DNA of 64,000 bases from Coptis chinensis (GCA_015680905.1 CM027381.1:21057501-21121500); one strand, 5' to 3'; shown: positions 1 to 11,880, counted from the first letter of the stretch. The notes: a model not told the origin generated them from the letters alone. Program-made: numbers and translations.

Positions 1-1093
1 GTGTCTAATCAAATAAAACCTCTCATTACATCTTGCACATTAAACCCCCTAACACACATAACTGAAGCCACAGTCCGACTGGATTGGGCTCAATAATGAG
101 CCGACACAAAAGTTGCCTAAGATCACCTGTTATGGTTTGTTTTCAAAATTCAGATTCAGAAATCATGGCTTTTGAGTAGAGTATCTTAAAACATCTCTCC
201 ATAGTTTTCAAAATTAGAGGATATAAAAATGAATATTATACGCCCCGGAGTAACCAAAATGATACCGGATCAACGTATAATTTTATCTTCTTGTCAAAAC
301 TTCTATACGGTTAGAGATACCTTTAGATTGAGAAAAACAATTATTCTTTAAAAAAAAAACCCCCCCACACACACATTTCATATGTATTTGTATAGATAGT
401 TGTTTACATACTTTACGTTTCGTAGTGTAATAATAATCATGTATGCATGTTAGATTTTCTGCGTTACATATGTTTTCAAAAATACAAAAACCTAAAAAGA
501 TTTCATAGTAGAATAAATATCCCTAGTATAATAAACCATGTATTTCTCATTCTATATCAAACAACCCATGCCCTTGCAAACTTATTTGGGGGTGACGTAT
601 TTTCATCATGAAGAACAGAATACAGGTGTATCGCCATTTTTGCTCATGTTTCTATGGTAATCTCTTTCCTTATCTCTTCATACTTTGAGTACAAAGCATA
701 GTTCTATTTGGGGGTGGTATAGTAACATTTTGTAAAAACTATGCATTTTCTATATAGTAGATATAATAATATATTTCTTCCTTTCTAAAATTTTTTTTCG
801 AAAAAGAACAAAAACATTTTTCTGTTTAGTAATAAAAAGTCTTGTTTACTTTTTCTATGATGAATAAATAGTATTGAAGTCTCATTATAACAATAGAGTA
901 AGGAGTTGTTCTTCGAACTTATACTAATATACGTACAATAGTTTCTGCATCTTTTCATGAATGACATGCATCAGGAATTATTTGTATAGAGCAGTGAGTT
1001 TCTGAGACCAAGGTTAGAACAATTAAGTTCCATATCCTAGAAGAATCAAGCCAAAAGCCTCATCTGAATGATTATTGAGTGATGAAGCAAAGG
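1..1093 (+). other. E2 internal non-coding sequence before the E3 insertion
   Basis: No credible coding sequence. Bases 620-717 match, in inverted orientation, the stretch around the central polypurine tract of E3 (4230-4320), including the phrase for 'TTTCTATGGTAA'. A polypurine tract ATTTGGGGGTGG lies at 706-717 and a weaker one at about 582. Bases 718-1093 are the start of the conserved non-coding module described for E4. A short A-run plus C-run and CA microsatellite occurs near 350-375. Confidence 0.7.
706..717 (+). promoter_or_regulatory. E2 central polypurine tract
   Basis: ATTTGGGGGTGG, the same motif that precedes the 3' LTRs here but about 1.6 kb (after removing E3 and E6) upstream of the true 3' tract at 40078-40089. 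In LTR elements such tracts prime plus-strand DNA synthesis; a central use here is inference. Confidence 0.55.
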
Positions 1094-1098
1094 ATGTC

Positions 1099-2690
1099 TG
1101 GTAACCCGTAAAAACTAAACTAGATTACTCTAACCTCATTCTTACGGTATCAATTATTTGTTTCCTACTCTCATATATATATTCATTCAATATATAGAGT
1201 ACGGAATCGTTCCACTCTTAATCTATCAAGACTAAATAGAATTCAATTAATCAAACATAAGGAAACAATGGTGAGAGTGTAATGAAAGTAATGTTGCAAT
1301 TTATTTAAACTAAAACTAATTATAAATTAAACTAATTTAACTAAGCAATTAAAAGGTGAATTTAATGAATTAGAAGAACATAGAGGAGGGAAATTCCACC
1401 ATGCAATTTGATTGGCTATTAGTTAGTCATCAAATCAAATATTGATCCCTAGTGAATACCAAGTCCTCTCGAATCAAGGTTCAACTAGCATGAGAGTTTA
1501 GCTCCACCACAAATCTCTTTGATGGTGGCTCTAAACTCTAGTTCATCATTATGAGGTTTATCTTTAAACACTCATAATAATGAACTTGAAATTCTATTCT
1601 TAATAACAACTATTCTAACAAGCAATCATCCTCACATGGCTTCTTTAACCTCCTCTAATGGAGTTTTTAGCATAATATCATTGGATTAATTAAACTAAAA
1701 TAATAAAAGGAAAACATAATGTAAATTAAACTTAACTTAATTAAACAAATAGAACAAGTCATTATTGAATAAGTATTAAACTCTATTAATCTATTTGAAC
1801 AATAACAATAATAATTCAAAATGAATTAAAACTAAAATTAAAACTAATTTAGAACTAAGATTATGAATAACAACTTATCAAATTAAAACAAACTAATTAT
1901 GAATTTAAGACAACTAAATCTAAAATAAGAATTGAATTAAAAACTAAATTGAAATGAAAAACTAATTTTTTATTATAAAACTAAATTTGATTCTAAATAA
2001 TAATCTACCTTGTTCTAAAACTAATTAATTGAATGTAAAAAACTAGATCTAAAACAAGTTATTGGAACTAATTAATGGGGTCTAACCTAATTTTCTCCTT
2101 TCGATCTAGGAAATCTTAAGAGTTAAGTCTTCTCCATACAAATGGAGGAGACCAGATCCACTTTTTTGTGCATGGGCTGAGGAGCCATGTTTTGGGCCGG
2201 AAAATAGAACCCAAAACCCAATTTCTTCAGTCCACAGAGGCCTTTTCAGCTAGATTTGACTTCCATGGACTTTTCAGCCACTTTTGCTCCTCTTATTTGG
2301 TCAAGGCTTGAACCATTGGAAAGCTCTTTCCGAGCCAGTCGTTTTGACATAAGGCCCAATTTCGAGGTCTGAGTCCAAAGATACGCCCTTCAGAAGTTCT
2401 GCTGACTTTTATGCGTTGTTTCTGCCTGCGTTGAATTTGACTTTTCAGCTTTGACCGGGCTTTAAAAAGACTTTTTCTCCTTAAATCTTGGCCTTTTATC
2501 ATAGAACTTCTTAGCAACCAAACCTTGCTCCTTTATCTCGCAAAATGGACACATTTATGCACATATTCGACTCCAATGCCTGGAATACACAAAAGCACGA
2601 TAACAGTACTAACTCTTACTTATTAATCACATAATTGGTCTAAAACAATATTGTTAAAGGGGTTAAAACTATAGTTTTGGACTTTTATCA
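1099..2690 (-). repeat. E3 3' LTR
   Basis: 1,592 bp, TGGTAACCC...TTTTATCA in plus orientation (the first A of TGATAA is mutated to G). It aligns throughout with the E3 5' LTR, 21358-21911 joined to 28428-29464 (1,591 bp). The junction of those two parts shows the empty E5 target site at 1647-1656. The U3-side segment 2230-2520 is also shared with LTRs of E6, E9, S1 and S3. Confidence 0.92.
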
Positions 2691-2706
2691 AACCACCCCC
2701 AAACAG
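2691..2706 (-). promoter_or_regulatory. E3 3' polypurine tract
   Basis: The complement reads CTGTTTGGGGGTGGTT directly before the LTR start TGATAA on the minus strand. This fixes element orientation and marks this LTR as the 3' one. Confidence 0.85.
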
Positions 2707-4229
2707 CATTTTGCTTGTCCTCAAGTAAATATGAGAAATTAGAATAAGTGACCAAAAATGGAGTTCTAACTAATCACGTTTCGCCGAGTGCGATTGCATT
2801 GACCATATGCAACAAGGCCTTAAGCTACTAGGAATTCCATGTGGGCGAGTTATAGCCACGTGAGAGTTTTCCAGTGAAGGTACTCACAAACTTCATCTAT
2901 ACTACAACGACTAAAAAATAAAACTATTGTTTCCTTATTTATGTCTCAATGATCTATACATCTCACTAGTATTTAAACAAGAATGATCATTCTAAAACTT
3001 AAACTAATACATGCATAATAATCAAATCATCTTAAGATAAACAACTATACAATGAACTATGATATGAAATGCGATGGCAGGTCCATTTATGAAAGTTTTG
3101 GGTAGTGTGGCTAAGTAGGTTCTCACAAGGAATATGTCAAAACACATAACACTCTGATTTTTCCACTCAAGTTTGCTAATTCTAGTGTGCAGTGGGCACA
3201 CGTTTCCTCACAATCTCAATGACAATCCAAGGAAGCCGAGGTCGATCAAACACATCTACCACTTACTATCACACCAACCTATTCCTAATTGTGCTAGAGG
3301 TCTTTATTAGGTGATATGGGGCGTAGGTGTTGGTTAAAGAAGGAAGGAAATGGATATTCAAAAAGACAAGTCTGAGAAAGTAGGGTCTTCATATTATGTA
3401 ATTAGAGAAAACCTTATTCTTTTGCTTCTACACTTTGTTTCCATCCTTAGCCTTTTTATTTTGGCTTTTTGACTCTTTTTATTCTATTTTTGGAGTTTTT
3501 ATTTTATTTTATTTTTCTTTTCTTTTCTTTGGATGGAAACTTCTTTTCTTTTTCTTTTCTGAAGCAACTAACTAATTTTTGGTTACATTTCTCTTCTCTT
3601 TTCTTCACTCATCCCATTTCTCATACTTATCCAAATAGGTAGGATGCTTTTATTTTTTCTTTTGTTTTATTGGGTAAAGGATTTGTGGTTTGTGAAAAGG
3701 CTAATGAAAAGCTCAGTGTGGCGACTAGTGAATAATAAATTTCATATAGGTGTGAATTTCTGGCTATATCAATCCACAGAGGGCCTAAATTCTCGCTTAG
3801 GATATGGTGTGGTGATCAAGCAAGTGGATGTGTGATTTCTCTATTCAGAATTTACTTCTCCCTTCTGTCATCACTAAGATATTTCACTCCTTATGAGGTT
3901 TTTAGGCTAGATGCTCACAGGATATGTATTAAGTACTCTAACTTAGGTCTTAGAAAAATACTGCCAAGTACAATCAAAGATGCTCATGCAAGATGTTCAT
4001 GAAAAGATACAATGACTATTACCTACGTATTAATCTATGTTTCAAAAATTAAATTCTAATTCAAGTACTACGTGAGATTTCTAGACTAATATCATCATGG
4101 AGAAGGGAACAATACCATTATCACTAAGTGCCTAGTATAAACAATATTTATGATTTTTAATTTCTTTTATATAAAGAAAAGTGCTTAATTTACATCCTAA
4201 AAGTGCCTAATTTTTGCAAATGTTTCTAT
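2707..4229 (-). other. E3 conserved non-coding module
   Basis: About 1.5 kb without a credible gene, collinear with E4 16567-18073, E6 31691-33235, E9 59852-61406 and the E2 pieces. Best conserved blocks include the segment around 3270-3295 (ACTATCACACCAACCTATTC), 2790-2815 (GATTGCATTGACCATATGCA) and the region near 3795-3825. Contains the inverted-repeat set at 3437-3540. The small plus-strand ORF at 3644-3835 is not kept in the sisters and is not called. Confidence 0.75.
3437..3540 (-). other. E3 candidate multi-hairpin RNA element
   Basis: Outer stem GTTTCCATCC (3437-3446) and GGATGGAAAC (3531-3540), perfect 10 bp. Inside are AGCC/GGCT (3449-3452, 3463-3466) and ACTC/GAGT (3472-3475, 3493-3496) stems separated by A/T-rich loops. 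The same arrangement occurs in E4, E6 and E9. Function unknown. Confidence 0.55.
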
Positions 4230-4245
4230 CCCACCCCCAAACAAT
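4230..4245 (-). promoter_or_regulatory. E3 central polypurine tract
   Basis: Complement GATTGTTTGGGGGTGG, preceded by TTGAGGACAAAAC, mirroring the motif set at the 3' tract. It lies about 1.54 kb from the 3' tract, the same spacing as in E6 and E9. Confidence 0.6.
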
Positions 4246-5014
4246 CGAATGTTTTGTCCTCAAAGTGTAAAAAGATAAGGAAAGAATTTACCATAGAAAC
4301 ATGGCAAAAATTGGTAGTACCTATAACAGAAATATTGTAAAAATGATATGATAACATGAAGAACAATTAAACTGTTACGTACGAACTAACACAAGCTCTA
4401 CTGGAGTAAACATGAAAAGCAAAGGGTGGCAAAAAGATTTGAAATGAAATACGAAAATACGCCACCCCTAAACAAAATTGGAAAACTCTTTTTAAGTTTG
4501 AAATTTTTTGTTTGGCCTATACTCTAGAAAGGTGGTATGTTACAAAAAATTATATGGTCTTTTTAAGTCAGATTCCCTAGACTTAATGTGATATATATGT
4601 ATTAACATGCAGTTTACCATACATTAATAATCTAAATAATTGTGGATCTTTCCATAAATAGTTAACACGTAATGCACCACCAAACATAATTAAGCATCAA
4701 GATTTCCTATGGCATGGCTTAGTAGAATGGGAGTGAATTCTGATAGATCTAGAACCTAATCGAGTATAAAGTTTCTTCTTTTTCTTTGAACGAAAAGGTG
4801 TCCAAGTGAATGATCGTGAGAAAATGGATGGTTGTGGAAGATATGTAGGGTATGGATAAGTTTTAGATTGAAGGAATGGAAAAAATGAGTGTGTGGTTTT
4901 AGCATAAAACTTATTGGTGGCATGAGTTGGTATTAGCACACATATGAAAATAAAGGTATCAGGTGGCTTTTTAGGTAGTTCTTGAGAGGGTGGATCATCA
5001 CAGGCTCTTAGAAA
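4246..5014 (-). other. E3 spacer between protease and central polypurine tract
   Basis: No credible gene. A third polypurine-like complement (CCACCCCTAAACAAAA) lies near 4462-4477. A small hairpin, AAGTC/GACTT with a 10-base loop, lies at 4565-4584 and recurs in E6 and E7. Bases 4560-4700 align well with E6 35360-35500. Unlike E6 and E9, ORF X is absent here, apparently deleted between about 4340 and 4440. Confidence 0.6.
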
Positions 5015-5936
5015 CTAGTCAAATTCCTTATCTAGGTTGTTCACATCCATATAATTATGATATTCATCTCCATCTTTGAGGAACTCATCTATCTTGTCTA
5101 TGGTGAGGTTTACTCCATCTCTTGTAGGGTCGGAAGGCAGGGTGGAAAATTCCTTCTCTAGTTCAGTTATGTTTAAGGAGTCAAAATTGTGATATTTGTC
5201 TTCTTCCATAAGAGGGGTATCTACTAGTGTGGGGACAAGATCGTCGGAAGTAGTAATGTGATATACAAAACTCTCAATAGACTTAACTTCACCTTCTACA
5301 GGAAAACCTAGTTGTCTCTGCTTTTGTCTAAATGTGTTAACTTCCACAGAAAGATTTCCAAAAGAAAAAGTCATTGAGCCATCTCGGCAATTGAGTTGGG
5401 CATTGGCGGTTGCCAAGAAAGGACGCCCTAAGATGATGGGAATAGAATCATGAGCAACTTCTGTGTCGAGAATAACAAAGTCGGCTGGATAGTAAAAATC
5501 CTGAACTTTAATGAGAATGTTTTCAACTACACCCTTGGGATACTTAATAGAACGATCGGCTAACTGCAAAGTCATTTTGGTTGGTTGAAGTTTTTTTAGA
5601 CCCAGTTGTTTATATAAATAAAAAGGGAGTAAGTTAACACTTGCTCCCAGGTCTAATAAAGCAGTTGTTATAAAGGTATCACCTAAGGTGCATTATCTGA
5701 TGGGGCGCCCAGGGGACCTTGTACTTAACAATTACGGTTATGTTGGATAAAAGGGATATTGTTTGAGTTAAGAAGGCTTCATTGGGTATGTTAGTTTTCC
5801 TCTTCTTGGTGCACAACTCTTTTAGAAACTTAGCGTGTCTAGGTAGATTTTTTATAGCATCTAGAAAAGGTAGGTTTATAGTCAAATTTTTAAACACTTC
5901 CCTAATATCATCAAAATTTTTGTCCTTTTTAGACAC
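5015..5936 (-). pseudogene. E3 retroviral-type aspartic protease region (pol N-terminus), broken
   Basis: On the minus strand the segment from 5936 gives an Athila-type pre-protease region (DAIKNLPRHAKFLKEL). After a frameshift near 5690 comes the protease, with active-site LLDLGASVNLLP (catalytic Asp codon at 5651-5653), then LADRSIKYPKGVVENILIKV and the flap-distal IPIILGRPFLATANAQLNC. The frame stops at 5015 after an acidic tail (LDKEFD) exactly where RT should begin in Athila; no RT follows. In the family this domain processes the Gag-Pol polyprotein inside virus-like particles. E6 has lost the catalytic part of this region. Identification as protease is firm; activity is unlikely given the frameshift. 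Confidence 0.85.
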
Positions 5937-5939
5937 AAT

Positions 5940-7598
5940 TTAGTCTCTCAGGATACGTGGTTTATCTCTATATTTAGCAATATTATTAGTCTTTGCTTTA
6001 TCTCTAGCCGTTTTCCATCTAGGTGTCCATATTGGAACCTCTACAGGTGTAGGGTCTTCAATTTCTATTATTGGGTCTAGTAAGATTTCCCCTTTTGGTT
6101 GTGGTTTAACTGGTACTTCTATAGTTGTAAGGTCTTCAGTTTCTATTACAGTATTTGGTATGGTTTCATTTTCAGCTTCTGTTTGCGGGTGGTCTTCAGG
6201 CATAGTTACTTTGTTATCAACTACATTCCTTGAATGAAGGGTAGTGACTGCCTGTAGGTCCCCTTGGTTTATATTACCATTACAGTGAATACTGTTTATT
6301 TCAAAGGCGGTGTTTGTTGACTTAGGTTTAGGCCTTTGCTTGACACTGAAACACTTTGTTTGGTTATTATTTTGGTTAGGAGACATGTCAATAACCTTTT
6401 GGCACAAAGGCGCATCATTTGCATCGTTTGTTTCATCATATTAGAGTTTTGATCATCTTTGATCTTTCATCAAGTTGGAGTTTTGTTGCATAATTTGATT
6501 TTGTTTTTCCAACAAGGTCACTACTAATTTGTCTGTAGATGGTTGAACTGGAATTAAGGCTTGTTGAGCGTTCATGTCTTTATGTTGATAGTTCTTGGTC
6601 ATGGGCACTAAACCTCTATTCTGGTCACCTAAGTTTCCTTGTCCTTGATGTTGAGTTAACTGGTTGAAGTGTGATGGTTGTGGTGGTGGTTGTGCATAGA
6701 CAAGAGGACAATAGAAGTTGGAATACTCAAGACTAAAATAGACATTACAACGAGTAGAGTTAATGTTCATGATAGGAGTGGGTTGTTGTTTAACAGAGAT
6801 GGCATCTACCATTTTAGTGGGGGCATCGATAAGAGTTTTAAGCTCGGAATCAGGTTTCACCTCAAAAGAAGAAGGAGTGGAGCGGGAAGAGTCATTACCT
6901 CCCCAATTGTTGTTCCTCTTAGATTGATCTTCTAAGAATGTATAAGCCTCTAAGGCTCCTTTACTAAGAAAACTACCCCCAGTCATGATATCTAGAACCT
7001 CCTTATGATGATGTTAAAGCCCCTTGAAGAAAGCACGAACAAGCGTGTTTTTCACAAGATTATGATGCGGGCATTCAATGAGAAGATCAGCGAAACAATT
7101 CCCGGCCTTCGAAAAGGATTCATGAGGATTCTGGTGGAAGAAATGAATCTTGTGAAGCATTTCATCTGTCTTTAATGGTGGGTAAAACTGTTCCATGAAC
7201 AATTGAACAAGTTGAGCCCATGAGTCCACAGAGTTTGGCGTTTAGGCAGTTAACCAAGATGCCGCCTTGTCGGCTAGGGTGAAAGGAAACACCCTAAGTT
7301 TAACTTGGTCCGGACTTACGCTAGGATGATGGAATGTAGTGAGACCTTGCTCTATCCTACGCATATGCTGGTAAGGCTTCTCGTGGTCTAAACCATGAAA
7401 AACTGGTAACAAGTTAAATATATTAGGGGGAATTCGAAAATCTCCCACTAGGTCTGCAAGAACGATGCATGACTCAGGGCCATCGTTTAGGGCTTTATAA
7501 AAATCAGAGAGATGAGTCTCTTGTGTTTTAGCCATTGATGTAGGTGTAGTGTGCAAAATTCTAGATAGGTATGTGGTATTTATGTCTACGAAAAACAA
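5940..7598 (-). pseudogene. E3 gag, broken by nonsense codons
   Basis: Gag forms the virus-like particle and packages element RNA. From Met at 7598 the frame reads the Athila-type capsid region: PNIFNLLPVFHGLDHEKPYQ, then VKLRVFPFTLADKAASWLTA, then FMEQFYPPLKTDEML. In-frame stops occur near 7241 and 7012; E6 has sense codons at both sites (CAA and TCA). A zinc knuckle position follows near 6750, but the CCHC pattern seen in E6 reads C-x2-Y-x4-Y-x4-C here, so two ligands are lost. The C-terminal part (6407-5940) is a hydrophilic linker with PVEVPIWTP-like repeats leading to protease. Homology to E6 gag is clear over the whole length. Confidence 0.85.
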
Positions 7599-8132
7599 GC
7601 CTGATTATATTAGAATTAAAACTCCTCTGACAGAAGAGGCGTGGAGTGGAAGAAGGAGTACCTAAATGCCTCCATTCTATGCATTTGAATAGCATCTTGT
7701 ATACGCGATCTCAGTGTTTGTATGATGTTAGAAACACTGAATAACTTGAAGAATTGAAAATTTGGGTGACCTCTCGAAATCGGTCGCTCGGAAAGAGGGA
7801 GGGGCACACTCGTTCAGCCTTGGGGGGGCGGGTTGCTTCGAGTCAAACTCGAGTTCAGTGCTTGGCGGGGGCTCTCGAACTTTGCCTTGGTTGGGAACGG
7901 GGCGCGTTCAACCTTGGATGATGTCCAGTGTTTTAGGCGTGGGTCGCGCTCGAAAATAGGCTATTTAGGGTGTGGGGCGTGCTCCAAAAAATTTGAAATA
8001 TTTACAATAGTTTTTTAAGACATCTATCAAGTAGCCTGTAAAATTTCAGATCAATCGGAGCTATGAAAGTCCTTCTGATGCCCTTCAAAATTTGTGAAAC
8101 AATTTTCGGATACAATACAAACAACTGAATGG
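7599..8132 (-). other. E3 5' leader (distal part) with GC-rich island
   Basis: Untranslated leader upstream of gag, continuing at 19675 after the E4 insertion. Bases 7795-7985 form a GC-rich island in AT-rich surroundings with repeated phrases such as GGGTCGCGCTC and GGGGCGCGTTC, related to 37800-37910 and 34357-34560 in E6. Bases 7985-8137 align with E6 37920-38085, which supplies the uninterrupted E4 target site. Confidence 0.65.
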
Positions 8133-8137
8133 TTAAC

Positions 8138-9709
8138 TGATAAGCGCATAAATATTACATTATTCACGCTCAATTTTATATTAGTTAGTTCGTTTAATTT
8201 ATTCGGTTGATTAAGTTAGCGTATTTTCGGTGATTTTGCAGGAATTACAGTAACTTGATTAATAAGGTCGATATTGGAAAGAATCGAGATATCAATGCGT
8301 GATTTTAGTTGGTACCCGAAAGAGCATCGGAGAATTGGGTAATTATTTGGATGGGCCGAAATAAAAGAATGAAAAGCAAATGGGTCATGAACTTAAGTGG
8401 GCACGTAACCGGTGAGGAGTTGAGTTTAAGCCCATGTCTTTGAAGACCAGCCCATAACCAAAACATCAAAGCCCACACAACTAACTAATGGCTAGACCAT
8501 TTCTTCGTCCACCGAGAAGCACCGTAGCAATCCTTAACTTCCTTCTCCATCGCATAAAACAAACTGGAAATCGAAAATCCGCCTTTACAAATTCAAACCA
8601 AGATATTAAAAGCCCAAATCGCTACCACCGAATAGGAAGGATCTTTAGTTTCCTTCTCTATCGATTTTTTTCTTGCATAAAGAAGGAAAGGGCGAGCAAT
8701 TGGGGTCGGTCTTGGCTGGAGAAAAACTCACAGCAGCAGAAAGAAAGAAGGGCTTTGGTGAAGGTGGGAGGAACGCGACGATGAAAGTGAACAATAGCGT
8801 CGTCTCTTGGCTGAAAGTGGTGGGCGAACACAGCGGTGAAGAGAGGTTCTTGGCTGGTGCTCTGAAAGCACGCATTTGTTGGAACCAAGGAGCAACAAGA
8901 GAGGACTTCACAGCAGGCTATGGTTTTGTTAAGGGAGTTTTATTTCTTACGTTTTATGGTTCCGGTTATTATGTGTAGCTAAACTATAAGCTAGGGCTTA
9001 GAGGAAGCCCTAGACTGCGATGAGGTTTATCTTGTTTAAGTGATTTCTTGTTCTCGGAAGTTAAAGATTCATTGATTGTTTTCATATTGATATTAGTGGT
9101 TTACCTTCATTGATTATATCTTGCATGTTATGCCATGACTTGACTAGTTAATAGTTGGATTAATATTACTTTTTTATCAAAGCATCATTTTTATCATTTA
9201 CATAAACTTGTGAGAAGTCGCGTCTTTGTAAGAAGACGATTTTTGCTAGGAGTTTATATTCTCGTTTGTTGAAACTCAATCAAACCCATATGTAGATGTA
9301 TAAAAGAGTTTAGCGTTCACATCTTGAGAAAGCTAGGGTTACCTTTTCCCTCGTGCTACTCGTAATTAAAAGAGAACTTTGAATTAATTGAATTAGGATA
9401 ACTTACAAATGATCTAGGGTGGATTCGAATGCCTTAGTAGTCTCTCCATTGATAATTTAATATAAGTTCTATAATTTTTCATAATTAAGTTAAATAGGAC
9501 TAGTTATTAGTTAATCAAAACTTCATAAACCAATATAGTTTGGATTAGGTTAAGTAGTATTTTAATATTCAATTGTTCCTAAATAGCAATCCCGTGGGAT
9601 CGACCTGGATTCTTAGCACCTATTACGATAGACCTCGTAAACTGCGAGTATTAGTATAAAGTAAAATAGGATTAGTGCTTTGTTTATTTAGGCGGTTAAT
9701 TTACTATCA
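8138..9709 (+). repeat. E4 5' LTR
   Basis: 1,572 bp, TGATAAGCGC...TTTACTATCA, matching 18089-19669. Long AT-rich stretches are identical between copies (for example 9060-9160 with 19018-19118) while differences cluster as small indels at C/G-rich spots. U3 has repeated GCCCA/TGGGC phrases between 8350 and 8475. Short ORFs on both strands here are present in both LTRs and are not credible genes. Confidence 0.93.
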
Positions 9710-9710
9710 A

Positions 9711-9733
9711 GTTTTTGCGCCATTTGCGGGGAT
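9711..9733 (+). promoter_or_regulatory. E4 primer-binding site, degenerate
   Basis: The sequence after the LTR, GTTTTTGCGCCATTTGCGGGG, resembles the Athila tRNA-Asp-type site (TGGCGCCGTTGCCGGGGA) with small deletions and one change. It would prime minus-strand synthesis if intact. Confidence 0.6.
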
Positions 9734-10308
9734 TGTAGTAGTACAATTGAGTTTTAAAGTTTTATTTATCGTGATTAAGTAGTTTAAGTTTAGTCGTAGT
9801 TATATTATTTCATAGTTTCATTATCTAATTTCAGTTATTTTTGCAGATAATTAAGCGTAGATTTCTTCTTACAAGGGATAGTCGTGACTTTGTTGTGGGC
9901 GTTGTGAAGTGCTTCTTTGTTGTCACCCGGTCATAGAAGTAGCCCTCGAAGGCTCACGCCCGGAGGTAATGCGTCTTTTCCTTTGTGGGATTGAATTTTG
10001 TTTGTTTTAGTGGGTGCGTGCTTGTTTTATTGTTTCTTGCATTTAGGAAGGTTAAATCACATTGACCAACCTTAGGCATCTTGCATTAGGGACAGGTTTT
10101 AGCCCGCTCACTAGGAAAACCTTTTTTGGCGTGGATCGAAAGTGGACGGTGCTTTTTGCACAAGAACCGGGAATCGTGTGATTTGGGTTTAGGAGCAAAT
10201 ATATATTAAATAAGTTTTAAAATTCAATCTGGGTTATAATTTTTGTTTGGTATTGTTTGTGTGAATTATCCGCATCTTTTTATTAGAGTCTTAGGTTTTA
10301 GAAGTAGT
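9734..10308 (+). other. E4 5' leader
   Basis: About 575 bases between primer-binding site and gag. No coding signal. It contains a GC-richer stretch near 9895-9975 and an intron-like or leader-like T-rich run after it. Nothing else recognised. Confidence 0.5.
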
Positions 10309-11880
10309 TTATGGTAGTAACTTCGGTCGATAACACACTGTTACACCGTTTGATCCCGAGATTGAGCGCACTCTCCTTAGGAGAAGTAGGCATCCCGAAT
10401 TAGAGGTACCCGAAACTTTTGTTGGCAATACACCAATTTTTGCTGACATGGAGGGTAATAACAATAACGTGGTTGCCCAAGTACCTAGATCTATTAAGGA
10501 ATATATATATCCTACTAGGACAACCCGACCATCTTGCATCGTTTCCCCTGCACCAATGCTAATCACTTTGAGTTGAAGCCCAATCTCTTTGGGGCTCCTT
10601 CCTAAGTTTAGGGGAGCGGAAGAGGAAGACCCATATCTTCATGTGAGGGAATTTGAGGATATTTGTGGGACTATTAAGCTTCAACAATTTAGTGACGAAG
10701 CTATAAAATTAAAATTGTTCCCATTTTCTCTTAAAGAAAAAGCCAAGAGTTGGTTTCACACTCTCCCATCGAATTCCATAACGGGATGGGAAAAGTTATG
10801 CATTGTGTTTTTAAAGAACTTTTTCCCTAATCATAAGGCGACTGCTTTTAGAAAAGACTTGTCATCTTTTTGCCAAACTGATGGAGAGTCATTATGGAAG
10901 TGTATGGAGAGGTTTAAGGACATGCTCTTGCAGTGTCCTAACCACGGCCTAGAGAACGGTAGGCTAGTGCAGATTCTCTATGAGGGTCTCGATTTTAATT
11001 CTAAGGCTATGATTGAGACCATGAGTATTGGGGATTTCGTGATAAATCAGTAGAAGAAGCGTGGACCTTTTAGAAGAAGTCTCCGAGAAGGTCCAAAGAA
11101 TGGGAAACTAGTCGTGAGCCTAAGAAGGTGGCTAGTAGTACTACTACACGAAGGGTTTGTTCAGCGTTGACAAGGAATTAAAACCACGAATGCTAGGATG
11201 GCGCTTTAATTAGAAGAGTTGAAGCTCGAGGCTAGAAAAAGAGACAAAGTCTCTAGCTCCGATAGCCAATGTTGAAGTCCACGGGTGTCATTTGTTGTGT
11301 GAAAGTCTTGATCACGTTATAGATAATTGCCCTGGTGTAAATGCACAAGTCAATGCTTTTAATTCATACCAAAAGCGGGCAATAATCCTTTTTCTAACAC
11401 GATAACCCGGATGGCATAACCATCCCAATTTGTCTTGGTCTAAAGGTATACATCGGGGAGGCCCCCGTGGTTAACTCAAACCAATTACCACGGTATGCAC
11501 CTCAACCACCTAAACTTTCACCTATAGAAGAGGCCATTGCTCAATTAACACAAAACACCATGAAATTCGAGGACAACAATAGCGGAAGGTTTATGCAAGC
11601 CGGTCAAACGGCTACTCGGGATAATGCTCAAGCCATTAGGAAGATTGAAATCACCATAGGTCAAATTGCTAATACTTTGAATGAGAGAGACAAGGGTAGG
11701 TTTCCTAGTCAACCAGTAGCTAATCCGAGGAGTCGGTTGGAAATAAGTTCTAACTTAAACCGGGCTCACCGGGGAGCAAGCCAAGGCTATCACTGTTGCG
11801 AGGAGGTGGAAAGCGTGTTGATAATAGGGTTGAGATGTCTAAGGACGCCGAGGTCAGATCGATCCTATAGAGTGTGAGAA
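10309..11880 (+). pseudogene. E4 Athila-type gag, frameshifted
   Basis: Capsid protein that would assemble the cytoplasmic particle. The N-terminal signature DPEIERTLLRRSR is found from about 10351 in one frame, after a possible ATG at 10309, followed by TRTTRPSCIV near 10520. The main capsid segment 10589-11053 contains LPKFRGAEEEDPYLHVREFE, FPFSLKEKAKSWFHTLP and FLKNFFPNHKATAFRKDL, the usual Athila capsid landmarks. A degenerate zinc knuckle (C-x3-C-x4-H-x4-C) lies at 11286-11334. The C-terminal piece 11467-11877 includes IGQIANTLNERDKGRFPSQP, the Athila gag tail. At least three frame changes separate these pieces. Confidence 0.88.

Noticed and set aside
4697..4939. 80-codon minus-strand ORF in the E3 spacer
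   Set aside because: The aligned region of E6 (35500-35690) does not keep the frame, so it is spacer sequence.
8488..8978. Overlapping ORFs on both strands in the E4 LTR
   Set aside because: They lie in U3/R of both LTRs, change frame between the two copies, and show no recognisable domain.
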